Under the pieces are notes generated by a model. It saw nothing but the letters and a program-made list of their open reading frames with translations, was not told the origin of the DNA and did no database searches. From Spirochaetota bacterium (GTDB taxonomy: Bacteria > Spirochaetota > UBA4802 > UBA5368): 64,000 nucleotides of DNA. The position numbers and the translations under genes are program-made. Numbering within the stretch: the stretch's first letter is position 1; every line of letters starts with the position of its first letter. Shown one piece after another: positions 8,936 to 17,354 of the stretch. Location of the stretch: assembly GCA_035477215.1 (NCBI GenBank), contig DATIKU010000014.1, positions 62,001 through 126,000 of the forward strand, given 5' to 3'.

Positions 8936-9337
8936 TTATCTCCCCAGGATTTCCAGGGGGAGCGGATCTTCGCCGGGCGGTGTATATGGATTGCAACGCA
9001 GCACCCGGTCGCCGGCGAGGACGGAGCCCGCCAGGAGGCCGAAACGCTCGACGGCCGCCGCGGCATAGACGCTGCATACAGGGTGGAACCGGCAGTTTGG
9101 ACCGTCCTGGGGGGAGATCACCACCTGGAAAAAACGGATGAGCAGATACCCTGCCGCCTGCGGGCCGCCGTACACCGGCCGCGGGACCGTGCGGGCGGGA
9201 CGCCGGGCGGGCAGGGTTTCGTCGCCGACACTGACGTCGGCGTTCCACGGCACGAAGTAATTTTCCGCGAACAGGTTTCCACCGGCAAGAAACATGAGGA
9301 TGAGGCCCAGGGCCGCGGATTGGCTTTTTATTTTCAT
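8936..9337 (-). CDS. yidD: Membrane protein insertion efficiency factor YidD
   Basis: 133 residues. The C-terminal two thirds match YidD, a small protein that helps YidC insert inner-membrane proteins: LLIRFFQVVISPQDGPNCRF, then HPVCSVYAAAAVERFGLL, and RVLRCNPYTPPGEDPLP. These include the paired cysteines of the (C)RxxPxCSxYA motif and the RCNP motif. Unusually it carries an N-terminal signal-like segment (LGLILMFLAGGNLFAE) and about 35 extra residues; ordinary YidD is 70-90 residues with only an amphipathic N terminus. It is not beside yidC, rpmH or rnpA, but heads a run of exported TPR/membrane genes. Confidence 0.88.
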   Translation of the reverse strand: MKIKSQSAALGLILMFLAGGNLFAENYFVPWNADVSVGDETLPARRPARTVPRPVYGGPQAAGYLLIRFFQVVISPQDGPNCRFHPVCSVYAAAAVERFGLLAGSVLAGDRVLRCNPYTPPGEDPLPLEILGR

Positions 9338-9354
9338 GGAGTACTGTTCCGGTA

Positions 9355-9978
9355 TCAGGTATAATACCGTTTCTGTTCCTTAACGGTGGAAACCGGGAAC
9401 CTGCCGTAATTATGCCCCGGCCAGATTTTAGTGGTGTCGGGCAGGCGAAGGATGACGTTCACGATGGAGTTCATGAGGTCTTTATGGGACCCGCCGGGCA
9501 TATCGGTCCGCCCCATGCCCTCGGTGAAGAGCGTGTCCCCGGTGAACAGGTTGCCGTCGGCAAGAATGCAGATGCTTCCGGGGGTGTGTCCCGGCGTATG
9601 AATGACATGAAGCTCCCGGCATCCGAGCGGTATGGCCTCCCCCCCGTGGAGCAGGCGGACTGGCCTGGGAGAAACCCCGCCGCCCGGCGCAAGTGACAGT
9701 ATCCTGTTCGGGATGCTCCGGGAGTGTTCGGCGTCGGCCTCGTGGACGAGGAGCAGCGCGCCGGTTTTTTTAATCGCTCGCGCGTTGCCCGAAGTGTGGT
9801 CCCAGTGGCCGTGCGTGTTGATGACATACCGCACCAGGGCGCCGTGTCGCGAGACGGTTTCGAAGATGTGCTCGAAATCGCCGGCAGGATCGATAAGCGC
9901 GGCCTCCCGAGTCTCCTCGTCGCAGAGGAGATAGCAGAAAACCGACATCCATGTAACTTCGATCTGCTCTATGATCAC
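9355..9978 (-). CDS. Metallo-beta-lactamase-fold hydrolase (glyoxalase II-like)
   Basis: 207 residues with the HxHxDH metal motif as THGHWDHTSG (about 55-64) and further ligands in HTPGHTPGS (about 130), FTGDTLF (about 147) and WPGHNYG (about 190). This is the layout of hydroxyacylglutathione-hydrolase-like enzymes, probably binding two Zn or Fe ions and hydrolysing a thioester or similar bond in the cytoplasm. The exact substrate cannot be deduced. It is the first gene of the minus-strand operon leading into yidD (17 bases downstream). Confidence 0.85.
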   Translation of the reverse strand: MIIEQIEVTWMSVFCYLLCDEETREAALIDPAGDFEHIFETVSRHGALVRYVINTHGHWDHTSGNARAIKKTGALLLVHEADAEHSRSIPNRILSLAPGGGVSPRPVRLLHGGEAIPLGCRELHVIHTPGHTPGSICILADGNLFTGDTLFTEGMGRTDMPGGSHKDLMNSIVNVILRLPDTTKIWPGHNYGRFPVSTVKEQKRYYT

Positions 9979-10188
9979 TGTACGGCACCCAAAGCGCCGC
10001 CCGAACTACCGGCTTTGCGCATAACCGGATATCCGTCGGCGGCAATGTTTAACATAGCGCAACGATGACAGCGGAACCGGCCCTCCTGAATGATGATGTT
10101 ACACGGCCGGAACGACTTTGTAACAGTAAACGGGGAGTTTTGGCAAGATAAAAAAACGGTTGCATTTGGTGCTTGTCGCGGGTAGTGT

Positions 10189-10217
10189 TTACCGGGGTCG
10201 GGCTCCGGCCCCGGTAA
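10189..10217 (+). promoter_or_regulatory. 9-bp perfect hairpin in the leader of the SpoIIE-type gene
   Basis: TTACCGGGG (10189-10197) and CCCCGGTAA (10209-10217) are perfect inverted repeats around an 11-base loop. The 3' arm runs into the ribosome-binding site AAGGGAAG (10216-10223) of the gene starting at 10235. The hairpin could limit translation, act as an attenuator or be a protein-binding palindrome. No poly-T tract follows, so it is not a typical terminator. Confidence 0.55.
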
Positions 10218-10234
10218 GGGAAGAAACATAACGA

Positions 10235-11377
10235 ATGGGTAACGAAGCATTCATCGACCGGTTCATGCGTTCCCTGGATTCACTGCGCGGCGTACTTTCC
10301 ATCGGCTGTCTCGACCTGATAGTGAAGGAAGATGGCGGCTATGTGTCAAAGTCCAAAAAGCTCTTTGATGAATCATTTCCGACCGTCGCTTTCGCGCGGA
10401 TGATCGATACAGGGGTTCTCGAAACGGCGAAAAGCTCGCCGGTCTTCGATTTGAAGCTCTCCGGCCCGGGGGGTGATGTTTTCTGCTCGCTGTTCCCGCT
10501 TTCCGGGGAGGGCGGTGACGGATATATCGTTATACAGGGAGACTCGCAGCTTGACCAGGTCGGGAAAGCCGTCGGGGCCTTTATGGCGGGCCTGCTTGCG
10601 GGGCAACCGGATGATTCAAAGGGACGTCCCGATACCGCGGGCGGAAAATACAGGGACGGCCTGCTCGGCATGCGTGAAATTCAGGCGAAGCTCTTTCCAC
10701 GCTTCGCCGGAGTGGATGGCCTCGACATCGCCTCGGTCTATCTGCCCGTGGAGCTCATGTCGGGGGACTTTATCGACGCCTTCTATCTCGACGAAAACCT
10801 CTATCAGATCACGGGCTGCGATGTGACGGGATATGACGCCGCTTCCTCGTACGCGGGGGCCGCGATGCGAACGCTCATCAAGTCGCTCTCATCGAAGAAG
10901 ATCGTTCCGTCGGCACTTATAGAGCTGACCGTATCAAAGCTCGACCGGATTCTGGAAGAGCTGCATTCCCTCGTCTACATGACCATTTTCCAGATAGAGC
11001 CGAAGACCGGGAAGGCACGGCTCTCATCCCTGGGCAGACTGAACACCATTCTGTATAAGGCGCAGAAGAAGGGTTTTATCGTCCTGAACAAGACGTCGAT
11101 AGGATACGATCTCGCTAAAAGGAACGTTTTCAAGGATATTTCGTTCGTTATCGAGCCTGGCGATATCCTGCTCTTTTATTCCAACGGCGTTTCAGAGGTC
11201 GCATCGGAAAACGGTAAAATGGCCTACGGTGAGAGCAGGATAGTGGAATGCCTGAATGAAAACCTCGGGGAGACATCGATGGATATCGTCCATGCGCTGA
11301 CCGAGTCACTGTCGGGATTCGCCAATCACTCCGGCTTCGATTACGATGTTCTGATTATCAGTATAAAGAAAACTTGA
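10235..11377 (+). CDS. SpoIIE/RsbU-type PP2C serine phosphatase
   Basis: 380 residues. The C-terminal half has the PP2C layout of SpoIIE/RsbU phosphatases: LMSGDFIDAF (about 175-184, the GGDxxD metal motif), CDVTGYDAASSYAGAAMR (about 196-213, the DVSGHG-like motif), GDILLFYSNGVSEV (about 309-322, the GD.lvLyTDGv.E motif) and a final FDYDVLIISI (metal-binding Asp). The N-terminal part (1-140) is an unrecognised sensor-like domain. Such enzymes dephosphorylate anti-sigma-factor antagonists in partner-switching cascades. No kinase or antagonist gene is adjacent. A hairpin overlaps the ribosome-binding site. Confidence 0.82.
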   Translation: MGNEAFIDRFMRSLDSLRGVLSIGCLDLIVKEDGGYVSKSKKLFDESFPTVAFARMIDTGVLETAKSSPVFDLKLSGPGGDVFCSLFPLSGEGGDGYIVIQGDSQLDQVGKAVGAFMAGLLAGQPDDSKGRPDTAGGKYRDGLLGMREIQAKLFPRFAGVDGLDIASVYLPVELMSGDFIDAFYLDENLYQITGCDVTGYDAASSYAGAAMRTLIKSLSSKKIVPSALIELTVSKLDRILEELHSLVYMTIFQIEPKTGKARLSSLGRLNTILYKAQKKGFIVLNKTSIGYDLAKRNVFKDISFVIEPGDILLFYSNGVSEVASENGKMAYGESRIVECLNENLGETSMDIVHALTESLSGFANHSGFDYDVLIISIKKT

Positions 11378-11449
11378 CAGACGGTTTTTATGCCGTGTGA
11401 TTGATTCTCCGTCCGAAAGACGACCAGCTTTTTTCCTGGGGGAGGACCA

Positions 11450-12292
11450 ATGAAGGCTTTTGCGATATTTCTTTTCAGGATCATCCCTACGGGGCTGCTT
11501 TCACGCTGTTTCGGTTACGCGGCGAGGCTTGCGCTACCATCCGTAATCCTGGTCCGGATAATTGTATGGTACTCGGCGAAATTCGGTGTTCGTACCGATG
11601 AGATGGTCTGTCCCGACGGCGGTTTCAGATGTCTCGAGGATTTTTTCACCAGGCGGCTCAAGCCGGGTGTGCATGTTGTTGACCGCGGGAAAAAATCGAT
11701 CGTATCCCCGGTCGACGCGCGGATCGACCATTTTGGCGCGATAGAGGGCGCAACGGTGTTCCAGGCCAAGGGCGTAGGCTACCGGCTCGGCGATCTCATC
11801 CCATCAGATTACCACAAGAATTTCATCAATGGCTCGTTTATCACACTTTACCTGTCCCCGGGCGACTACCACCGCATCCATTCGCCGGTGGGCGGCGAGG
11901 TGGCGGGATACTTCGCGCTGCCGGGAAAACTGCTTACGGTGCAGGAATACATGGTGCGCGGCCTGCCGGGTCTGTTCGCGAAGAACGAACGCCTGATCAG
12001 CTATATCCAGAGCGACGCCGGCATTGTGGCGGTCGTCAAGGTGGGGGCCATGAATGTCGGTCGTATCACCGTGACATACGATGGCGTTGAAACAAACCGG
12101 GCCTTCAGTCGCAGGGTGGAGCGCTTCTATCCGTCGGGGAAACGTCCGCTGATTGATAAAGGCGGTGAGCTGGGCGCTTTCCATCTCGGTTCAACCATCG
12201 TGCTGCTTTTCCAGAAGGACTCGATTAAAATGGATGCGTTCGCGGCTGGTGACCGGGTCCGGGTGGGAGAGCGGATCGCCGTGTTCCGGTAA
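11450..12292 (+). CDS. psd: Phosphatidylserine decarboxylase proenzyme
   Basis: 280 residues. Converts phosphatidylserine to phosphatidylethanolamine at the inner membrane with a pyruvoyl cofactor made by self-cleavage. The LGST cleavage motif (246-249, nucleophile Ser248) gives rise to the pyruvoyl group. The other members of the self-processing triad are Asp89 (SPVDA) and His144 (YHRIHSP), lining up with E. coli Asp90, His147 and Ser254. An N-terminal hydrophobic stretch (about 22-40) fits membrane association. ATG 11450 follows a GGGGGAGGA ribosome-binding site. It lies 72 bases after the phosphatase gene and 60 before the kinase-like gene. Confidence 0.95.
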   Translation: MKAFAIFLFRIIPTGLLSRCFGYAARLALPSVILVRIIVWYSAKFGVRTDEMVCPDGGFRCLEDFFTRRLKPGVHVVDRGKKSIVSPVDARIDHFGAIEGATVFQAKGVGYRLGDLIPSDYHKNFINGSFITLYLSPGDYHRIHSPVGGEVAGYFALPGKLLTVQEYMVRGLPGLFAKNERLISYIQSDAGIVAVVKVGAMNVGRITVTYDGVETNRAFSRRVERFYPSGKRPLIDKGGELGAFHLGSTIVLLFQKDSIKMDAFAAGDRVRVGERIAVFR

Positions 12293-12352
12293 CGGCAATT
12301 ATTTTGACGTTTCCGTGTCAAGCCCATATCTTTCAGTCCAGGAGGCGACGAT

Positions 12353-13087
12353 ATGGCCACCATGAGAACCTCATCGATAACGACGCATATCAATTCGCAG
12401 ATTGCGACCTGGCAGAAACAGCGGGAGAAGGTCGACCACGCCCCGAGGAAGGCCGTTCCGGTTCGGCCTTCGGGCCCGTTCGTAACCGTTTCGAGGGAAT
12501 ACGGGTGCGGCGGCTTTGATGTCGCCGAAAAGACGGCGGAGATAATCAATAAGGAGCGCCGGCCATCTCCGCTGTGGGTTGCTTATGACAGGGCAATCCT
12601 GGACGCGATGATGCAAGACCTTGGACTTAGCTCGAGCCTTCTCGAAACGCTCACTTCGCCGGCGCGCAAACAGATCGATAATTTTCTTCAAACGGCGCTC
12701 AGCGAGCTGCCACCGCAGGTGGTGGTGTACCGGAGTCTTGCCGAAACGGTACGTACGCTGGCGACCAACGGAAACGTCATCATCGTTGGAAGGGCGGGCC
12801 GAGCGATAACCCGGGGAATGGAGCGGGGATACCATGTACGGATAGTGGCCCCGCTCGAGTGGAGGGTCGAACGCATCGCCGGTCTTAGCGGCCTCACCCG
12901 CAAGGAAGCGGAAAAGATGATCCTCGAAAAAGGGCGCAGTCGCGAGGATTTCCTGCGGCGCTTCGTGAAATTTAAAAGCGGCGATCCGAGTGATTATCAT
13001 CTCGTCGTCAATAACGCGGAGCACGGCATGGACGGTGCCGCGCGTATGATAGTCGCCGGACTCTCGACAATGGGATGCTTGGACTGA
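12353..13087 (+). CDS. Cytidylate kinase-like family protein
   Basis: 244 residues. The segment FVTVSREYGCGGFDVAEKTA (about 43-62) is the P-loop-like GSGG region of the cytidylate-kinase-like family (AAK6/Cmk2 type). VIIVGRAGRAITRGM (about 142-156) and a helical lid with RVERIAGLSG and EDFLRRFVKF follow. The substrate is not certain: members are often annotated as cytidylate kinase without proof, and the ordinary P-loop GxxGxGKS is absent. The start has a good GGAGG site. It is followed seven bases later by the next gene, so the two are co-transcribed. Confidence 0.75.
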   Translation: MATMRTSSITTHINSQIATWQKQREKVDHAPRKAVPVRPSGPFVTVSREYGCGGFDVAEKTAEIINKERRPSPLWVAYDRAILDAMMQDLGLSSSLLETLTSPARKQIDNFLQTALSELPPQVVVYRSLAETVRTLATNGNVIIVGRAGRAITRGMERGYHVRIVAPLEWRVERIAGLSGLTRKEAEKMILEKGRSREDFLRRFVKFKSGDPSDYHLVVNNAEHGMDGAARMIVAGLSTMGCLD

Positions 13088-13094
13088 CACGCGC

Positions 13095-13589
13095 ATGGAG
13101 TCTGCCGGCGGCCTGCAATCGTTCGAGCTCGGAAGCGGGATACTGTCTTTCGATTTCACGAAAGGGATGCTGGTGTGCAGGGAGGCGGATGGCGAGCGCC
13201 GCAAACGCTGGGTGAAGAAGCTGGAGGGCGTTGGCCGCGTGGGAAACGTGATCGAGGACAAGGAGCGATACTACGTGGCGTGTGAAAACGGCGACGCCAA
13301 CGGGCATTTTCTGGCGCTCGACAGGCGAACGGGCGCGACCGAGTGGTTTATCCCCGGAAAGTCATTTTTACAGCTGATATATAACGAAGGGCTGTATCTC
13401 ATCTTCGTCGACGGCTCGATGAGGCATTACCTGCTCCGCGTGGACACGGCCGACGGAACCGCACTGTGGCACCACGGTGTCGACGAGGACCTTGCCGAGT
13501 ACAGTTTCAAGACGCGCAAAATAGTGCTTCTCTACGCATCGGGCAGGATGGAGGTCCTGGACTCCGAGCGCGGCGTCCGGGTCTCATGA
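13095..13589 (+). CDS. Hypothetical beta-repeat protein (PQQ-like)
   Basis: 164 residues, all-beta in appearance, with short repeated strands such as GHFLALDRRTGATEWFIPGK and RVDTADGTALWHHGVD. These resemble the blades of PQQ-like or beta-propeller repeats (L-D-x-x-T-G-x-x-x-W). Only two or three blades are present, too few for a closed propeller. There is no signal peptide. It begins seven bases after the cytidylate-kinase-like gene. Function unknown. Confidence 0.65.
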   Translation: MESAGGLQSFELGSGILSFDFTKGMLVCREADGERRKRWVKKLEGVGRVGNVIEDKERYYVACENGDANGHFLALDRRTGATEWFIPGKSFLQLIYNEGLYLIFVDGSMRHYLLRVDTADGTALWHHGVDEDLAEYSFKTRKIVLLYASGRMEVLDSERGVRVS

Positions 13590-13744
13590 ACAGGCCTTTG
13601 CTTTTGTCTTAAACATCCCGGGGAATCTGTCGATACTGGGATAGAAGGGGATAACCGTCGCCGGGGCCTGTCGCAGAGGCGCGGCCGGCGGGTACGGGGC
13701 GGATTCGGCGGGATGACGAACAGCTTGATGAACGAGGGCGGACT

Positions 13745-14584
13745 ATGAGAACAGCGGTACCCAGGGAAGCGGTCGACATCTACAACCACGCGCTTGCGCT
13801 TTCCAGCAAAGGCGATTACGGAACGGCGCTACGGGAATATTCCAAGGCCATTGAGCTCTACCCGCGCTTCATCGAGGCGTATAACAACATCGGCGAGATA
13901 TACTCCCGAATAGGCGACAGGGAACATGCCATCTCGACGTATATGCATGCGCTTTCAATCGAACGGAACCATAAAATCCTCCTGAACATAGGCGTGGAGT
14001 ATTACAACCGGCACGACTACAAGGCGGCGTTGAGGTTTTTTAAGGAGTCGCTCGGCAGGGAGCCGGGTTTTCTGGAGGGCAATTTTTATCTCGGCATGAC
14101 GCTTTTCAACATGAAAGACCTCCGCTCCTCCGAGGCGGCGTTCGCACGGGTGATCGCAATCGACTGGCGGCACCTCAAGGCAAACTACATGCTGTCGTAC
14201 ATTTACTATGAATGGAAGGACTATGCCGGAACCATCGCGTGTCTGGACCGCATTCGGGACGTCGCCGATGACAGGCAGTTCGTCAACAAGTATTACGGAT
14301 TCTGCCACTACCATCTCGGAAATTTCAGCGAGGCGATCAAGTACCTCACGGTGGCGCTCGAGTCGAGCCCGAAATACGCGAAGTTCAGGAACTATCTGCG
14401 GGAGCTTACCTACGAAAACAAGATGAAGGAAATCGGGGACCTCGACGGGCGCATCAGCGAAATGGAAGAGAAACTGATGAGCTTAAAGCCCACCATACGC
14501 GAACTTTCACACCTCAGCATGCTCTACATATTCAAGGGGGAGTACAAGAAGGCCGAAGACCTGCTGCTCTCGGCACGGCGGTAG
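13745..14584 (+). CDS. TPR-repeat protein
   Basis: 279 residues made almost wholly of tetratricopeptide repeats starting near residue 5: AVDIYNHALALSSKGDYGTA, EAYNNIGEIYSRIGDREHAI, LLNIGVEYYNRHDYKAALRF, and three or four more. The last part has a coiled-coil-like stretch (GDLDGRISEMEEKLMSLKP). There is no signal peptide, so it is probably a cytoplasmic protein-interaction scaffold. ATG 13745 follows GAGGGCGG. The 3' end overlaps by 53 bases the convergent reactivation-domain gene. Confidence 0.82.
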   Translation: MRTAVPREAVDIYNHALALSSKGDYGTALREYSKAIELYPRFIEAYNNIGEIYSRIGDREHAISTYMHALSIERNHKILLNIGVEYYNRHDYKAALRFFKESLGREPGFLEGNFYLGMTLFNMKDLRSSEAAFARVIAIDWRHLKANYMLSYIYYEWKDYAGTIACLDRIRDVADDRQFVNKYYGFCHYHLGNFSEAIKYLTVALESSPKYAKFRNYLRELTYENKMKEIGDLDGRISEMEEKLMSLKPTIRELSHLSMLYIFKGEYKKAEDLLLSARR

Positions 14585-15278
14585 CCGCCGCGCCGTGTCC
14601 GCATCCTCCGACTGCGCCGCTTTCCACCCCGTTAAAGGGGGCCATCCTCGCGGGACAGCGCGCCCGCGGGCATCGACTGCAGTTGATGAACCCCTCGCTC
14701 GAAAAAAAGAGTATTCCCGATAACGATTTCAGCGGTCTCATGAGCATGCTGTCGGTAAGCGATACGCCTATTCGCTCCGCGGAGGCGCCGAACAGCGCGA
14801 AGAGCTTTTTTTGCTCGGCAATACGCCAGCCGTCAAGGGAACCGGGGTTCATCATGGAAAGCGGGCCGCCGTTGTGCCGGTCTAAAATGTGGCTTTTAAG
14901 CGAGTCGACGGCCGAGGCCAGCGCGAAGGTCGCTATGGCGTCGGCCCTGAAGCGTTCAAGCATCTCCGTATAAGAATTCGCCCATGCCTCGATTTCGGGG
15001 CCGCCGGTGGCGATGAAGGGGAAGGCATGCGCCTGCCCGGCAAGGTTTTCCGCGATAAGGTCCCCGTCGAAAGCGATACCCTCAATGTCCGCGCCGTCCG
15101 CCCGCACGCGGTCTATGCGCGCAGCGCGGTAAACGGCCGCCGGCCGGCCGGCCGCTTCGGCCTCGCGCGTCATGGACTCAACGCGGCCGGCTTCCCGGCC
15201 CTCCGGGGAGATCCTCAGGGCCGAACGGATCGCGTCCCGGTCGATCGTGAGGGTGATGCTTTCGAGAACGGTATCCAT
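14532..15278 (-). CDS. Methionine-synthase reactivation-domain-like protein
   Basis: About 248 residues from the internal ATG 15278. The central and C-terminal parts resemble the activation domain of B12-dependent methionine synthase, which binds S-adenosylmethionine to re-methylate inactive cobalamin: LSMMNPGSLDGWRIAEQKKL, ERIGVSLTDSMLMRPLKSLS, then GILFFSSEGF and CSRCPRARCPARMAPF with a Cys-rich tail motif. Free-standing versions are known in anaerobes with corrinoid methyltransferases, where they are proposed to act as reactivators. No corrinoid protein gene is adjacent. The final 30 residues, which overlap the TPR gene, look non-conserved. It follows slyD by 28 bases. Confidence 0.75.
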   Translation of the reverse strand: MDTVLESITLTIDRDAIRSALRISPEGREAGRVESMTREAEAAGRPAAVYRAARIDRVRADGADIEGIAFDGDLIAENLAGQAHAFPFIATGGPEIEAWANSYTEMLERFRADAIATFALASAVDSLKSHILDRHNGGPLSMMNPGSLDGWRIAEQKKLFALFGASAERIGVSLTDSMLMRPLKSLSGILFFSSEGFINCSRCPRARCPARMAPFNGVESGAVGGCGHGAAATAVPRAAGLRPSCTPP

Positions 15279-15306
15279 CCTGCCGGCGTCTCCCAGGCGG
15301 GGGGTA

Positions 15307-15798
15307 TCAGCACGAACAGCCCGATTTGCAGGAATCGCATCCATCGTCCCCGCACGCGTCGCCGTATTTAACGGTATCGTTGATCTCGAGGAGCTTGATA
15401 TGGAAATGCAGGGTCTTTCCCGAGAGGGGATGGTTGAGGTCGATCGTCACCGTATCGTCGGTGATTTCGGTTATCGTGGCGGGTACCCGCGCCCCGTTGT
15501 CAAGCTGTACGCCGATGGTCATGCCGATTTCCGGTTCGAACTGTGACTTTACGTCCGCCACGGGAAAGCGGTGGAGGAGCGAATCGTCATAGTCGCCGTA
15601 CGCCTCTGTGGGCGGCAGGACGATATCTATCTCGTCGTCGATCTTCATTCCGGCCACCGCGCTGTCGAAACCGGGGATCACCATCCCCGCTCCCAGCTGG
15701 AACTCGAGGGGCTCTTTGTCGGCCGAGGTGTCGAAGACCTCTCCGTTCCCGAGAGAACCGGTATAATGAACGACCACGTATTTTCCGTTTTCAATCAT
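15307..15798 (-). CDS. slyD: FKBP-type peptidyl-prolyl isomerase SlyD-like
   Basis: 163 residues. It has the SlyD order: half an FKBP domain (KYVVVHYTGSLGNGEVFDTS, about 6-25), an inserted flap (about 70-120), then the conserved NHPLSGKTLHFHIKLLEI (about 121-138), and a Cys/Asp-rich metal-binding tail (CGDDGCDSCKSGCSC). SlyD catalyses prolyl isomerisation, acts as a chaperone and delivers nickel to [NiFe]-hydrogenase maturation. That is notable because this window encodes such a hydrogenase at 36-47 kb. GGAGAA precedes the ATG. It sits in a minus-strand set with panC and a lipoprotein. Confidence 0.9.
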   Translation of the reverse strand: MIENGKYVVVHYTGSLGNGEVFDTSADKEPLEFQLGAGMVIPGFDSAVAGMKIDDEIDIVLPPTEAYGDYDDSLLHRFPVADVKSQFEPEIGMTIGVQLDNGARVPATITEITDDTVTIDLNHPLSGKTLHFHIKLLEINDTVKYGDACGDDGCDSCKSGCSC

Positions 15799-15839
15799 GA
15801 GTATTCTCCTGTTATTTTAAGTGCGCCGCAACTCCTATC

Positions 15840-16316
15840 TCACCAGTCCGTCATGTCGAATTTCCAGTACGGCCCTTCCTTTACAAACGAGAGTTCCATG
15901 CCGTTCTGGGCCGTCAGTGTCGCCCTGGCGTCGTTTATTTGACTCTTTAAAATACCGCTGTCGAGCGCCCTCCCCATGGCGTCCTCATTCAGGGTGCGCG
16001 CGAGGCGCATCTGCAGCGCCAGATAGGCGGTGGGCGACAGGCCCGCAAGCTGTCCGGCGCCGACTCCGAACTGTTCCGCCATCTTTTCGCGCTGGCGTTC
16101 GTTCATTGTCGCGATCAGGGCGGTCATGGTGTGTATCCTGCTGACGCTTTCCCCGGAGAGCACCTCGAGCATGAGGCCGGGATCGTTCCGGTGGTATGCC
16201 TTCTGGAGGACGCCGAACGCCTCTTCGGGGGAAAGAGGGCCTCGTGGCGAGCATGCCATCGTAAGAATGAACGCGGCCGCAAGCGTCGCCGCGAGCGTTC
16301 TGTTCAGTATATGCAT
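15840..16316 (-). CDS. Putative lipoprotein of unknown function
   Basis: 158 residues with a classical lipoprotein signal: a short basic start, a hydrophobic run and the lipobox LTMAC (cleavage before Cys22). The mature part is helical (GVLQKAYHRNDPGLMLEVL) and ends in a strand WKFDMTDW, resembling small domains that read polar envelope conditions, but no family is recognised. It overlaps the end of panC by 13 bases and precedes slyD by 41 bases. Confidence 0.75.
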   Translation of the reverse strand: MHILNRTLAATLAAAFILTMACSPRGPLSPEEAFGVLQKAYHRNDPGLMLEVLSGESVSRIHTMTALIATMNERQREKMAEQFGVGAGQLAGLSPTAYLALQMRLARTLNEDAMGRALDSGILKSQINDARATLTAQNGMELSFVKEGPYWKFDMTDW

Positions 16317-17173
16317 GCGAATTTTCCGTTCCTTTCATCTATTATCATATTGTCGATCAGCCTGGTGGAGCCGAAAAAGGCCGCTATGGCGAGTACGCTT
16401 TTGCGGTTTATTTCGTCGGCGGGCTGCAGATCACTATAGCGCACCACGCTTATATAGTCAATTTTATCAGGAGAACCTTCCGCAAGAACCCGCCCGACGG
16501 CATCCATGATGTTCGATGCCGAGCGTTCGCCCGAGGCGATTTTATCCGCGGCCCTTTTTAAAGAGCGATTTATGCAGAGGGCCCTGCGCCGTTCGTCGGC
16601 ACCGAGGTGCTTGTTCCGCGAGCTCATGGCAAGGCCGTCGTCCTCGCGCACCGTCGGCGCTATGACGATTTTCAGAGGGAAATTGAGATCGGCCGCCATC
16701 TTCTCGAGGCTGACCGCCTGCTGGATGTCCTTCTGGCCGAACACGGCGACATCGGGTAGCACGATATTGAAGAGCTTGCTGACGACCGTAAAGACCCCGC
16801 GGAAGTGGCCCGGGCGGTGCGCGCCGCAGAGATGGTCGGTGAGGAGGTCGACATCGACGCCGGTGCGCTGGTCGAGGTACATCACGTCGTCGTTCGGAAC
16901 GAACACCAGGTCCACGCCAATTTCCCGGGCGATGGACAGATCGCGTTCGAGGTCGCGCGGATAGTTCGAAAAGTCCTTCGGATCGTTGAACTGTATTTTG
17001 TTCACGAATATGCTCATCACCTGGAATCCGGTCTGTTTTCTCGATTCCTCGACGAGGCTGGTGTGGCCGCGGTGCAGGTATCCCATCGTGGGTACGAAAC
17101 CGATGCTCTTGCCTTCAACCCTGGCGGCGCGGACGATGGATCGTACTTCCTCTATGGTATGCGCTGTCTTCAT
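16304..17173 (-). CDS. panC: Pantothenate synthetase
   Basis: 289 residues, the usual length. Condenses pantoate and beta-alanine with ATP to make pantothenate, the vitamin part of coenzyme A. The nucleotidyltransferase signature FVPTMGYLHRGH (27-37, HIGH-like) is present, followed by NKIQFNDPKDFSNYPR, the VFGQKDIQQ segment (binding pantoate), and the KMSKS-like REDDGLAMSSRN (about 178-189). GGAGAA precedes the ATG. panB and panD are not adjacent. It is the first gene of a minus-strand operon with the lipoprotein, slyD and the reactivation-domain gene. Confidence 0.96.
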   Translation of the reverse strand: MKTAHTIEEVRSIVRAARVEGKSIGFVPTMGYLHRGHTSLVEESRKQTGFQVMSIFVNKIQFNDPKDFSNYPRDLERDLSIAREIGVDLVFVPNDDVMYLDQRTGVDVDLLTDHLCGAHRPGHFRGVFTVVSKLFNIVLPDVAVFGQKDIQQAVSLEKMAADLNFPLKIVIAPTVREDDGLAMSSRNKHLGADERRRALCINRSLKRAADKIASGERSASNIMDAVGRVLAEGSPDKIDYISVVRYSDLQPADEINRKSVLAIAAFFGSTRLIDNMIIDERNGKFACIY

Positions 17174-17354
17174 TGCGTTCTCCTGGCCCCGGATTCCCCG
17201 GGCGGTTTCCCGGTACTCCGGCGGGAATGCGCGCCGCTCCCGGAAGGAATGAATCTTCCGATGAATCTTCCGATGGGATCAGTCATCATCTCTGTTGTTC
17301 GAGATTAGGGCGATACGGTTTAATCTGTCAATACTTTTGATCGAGGCGTACCGG

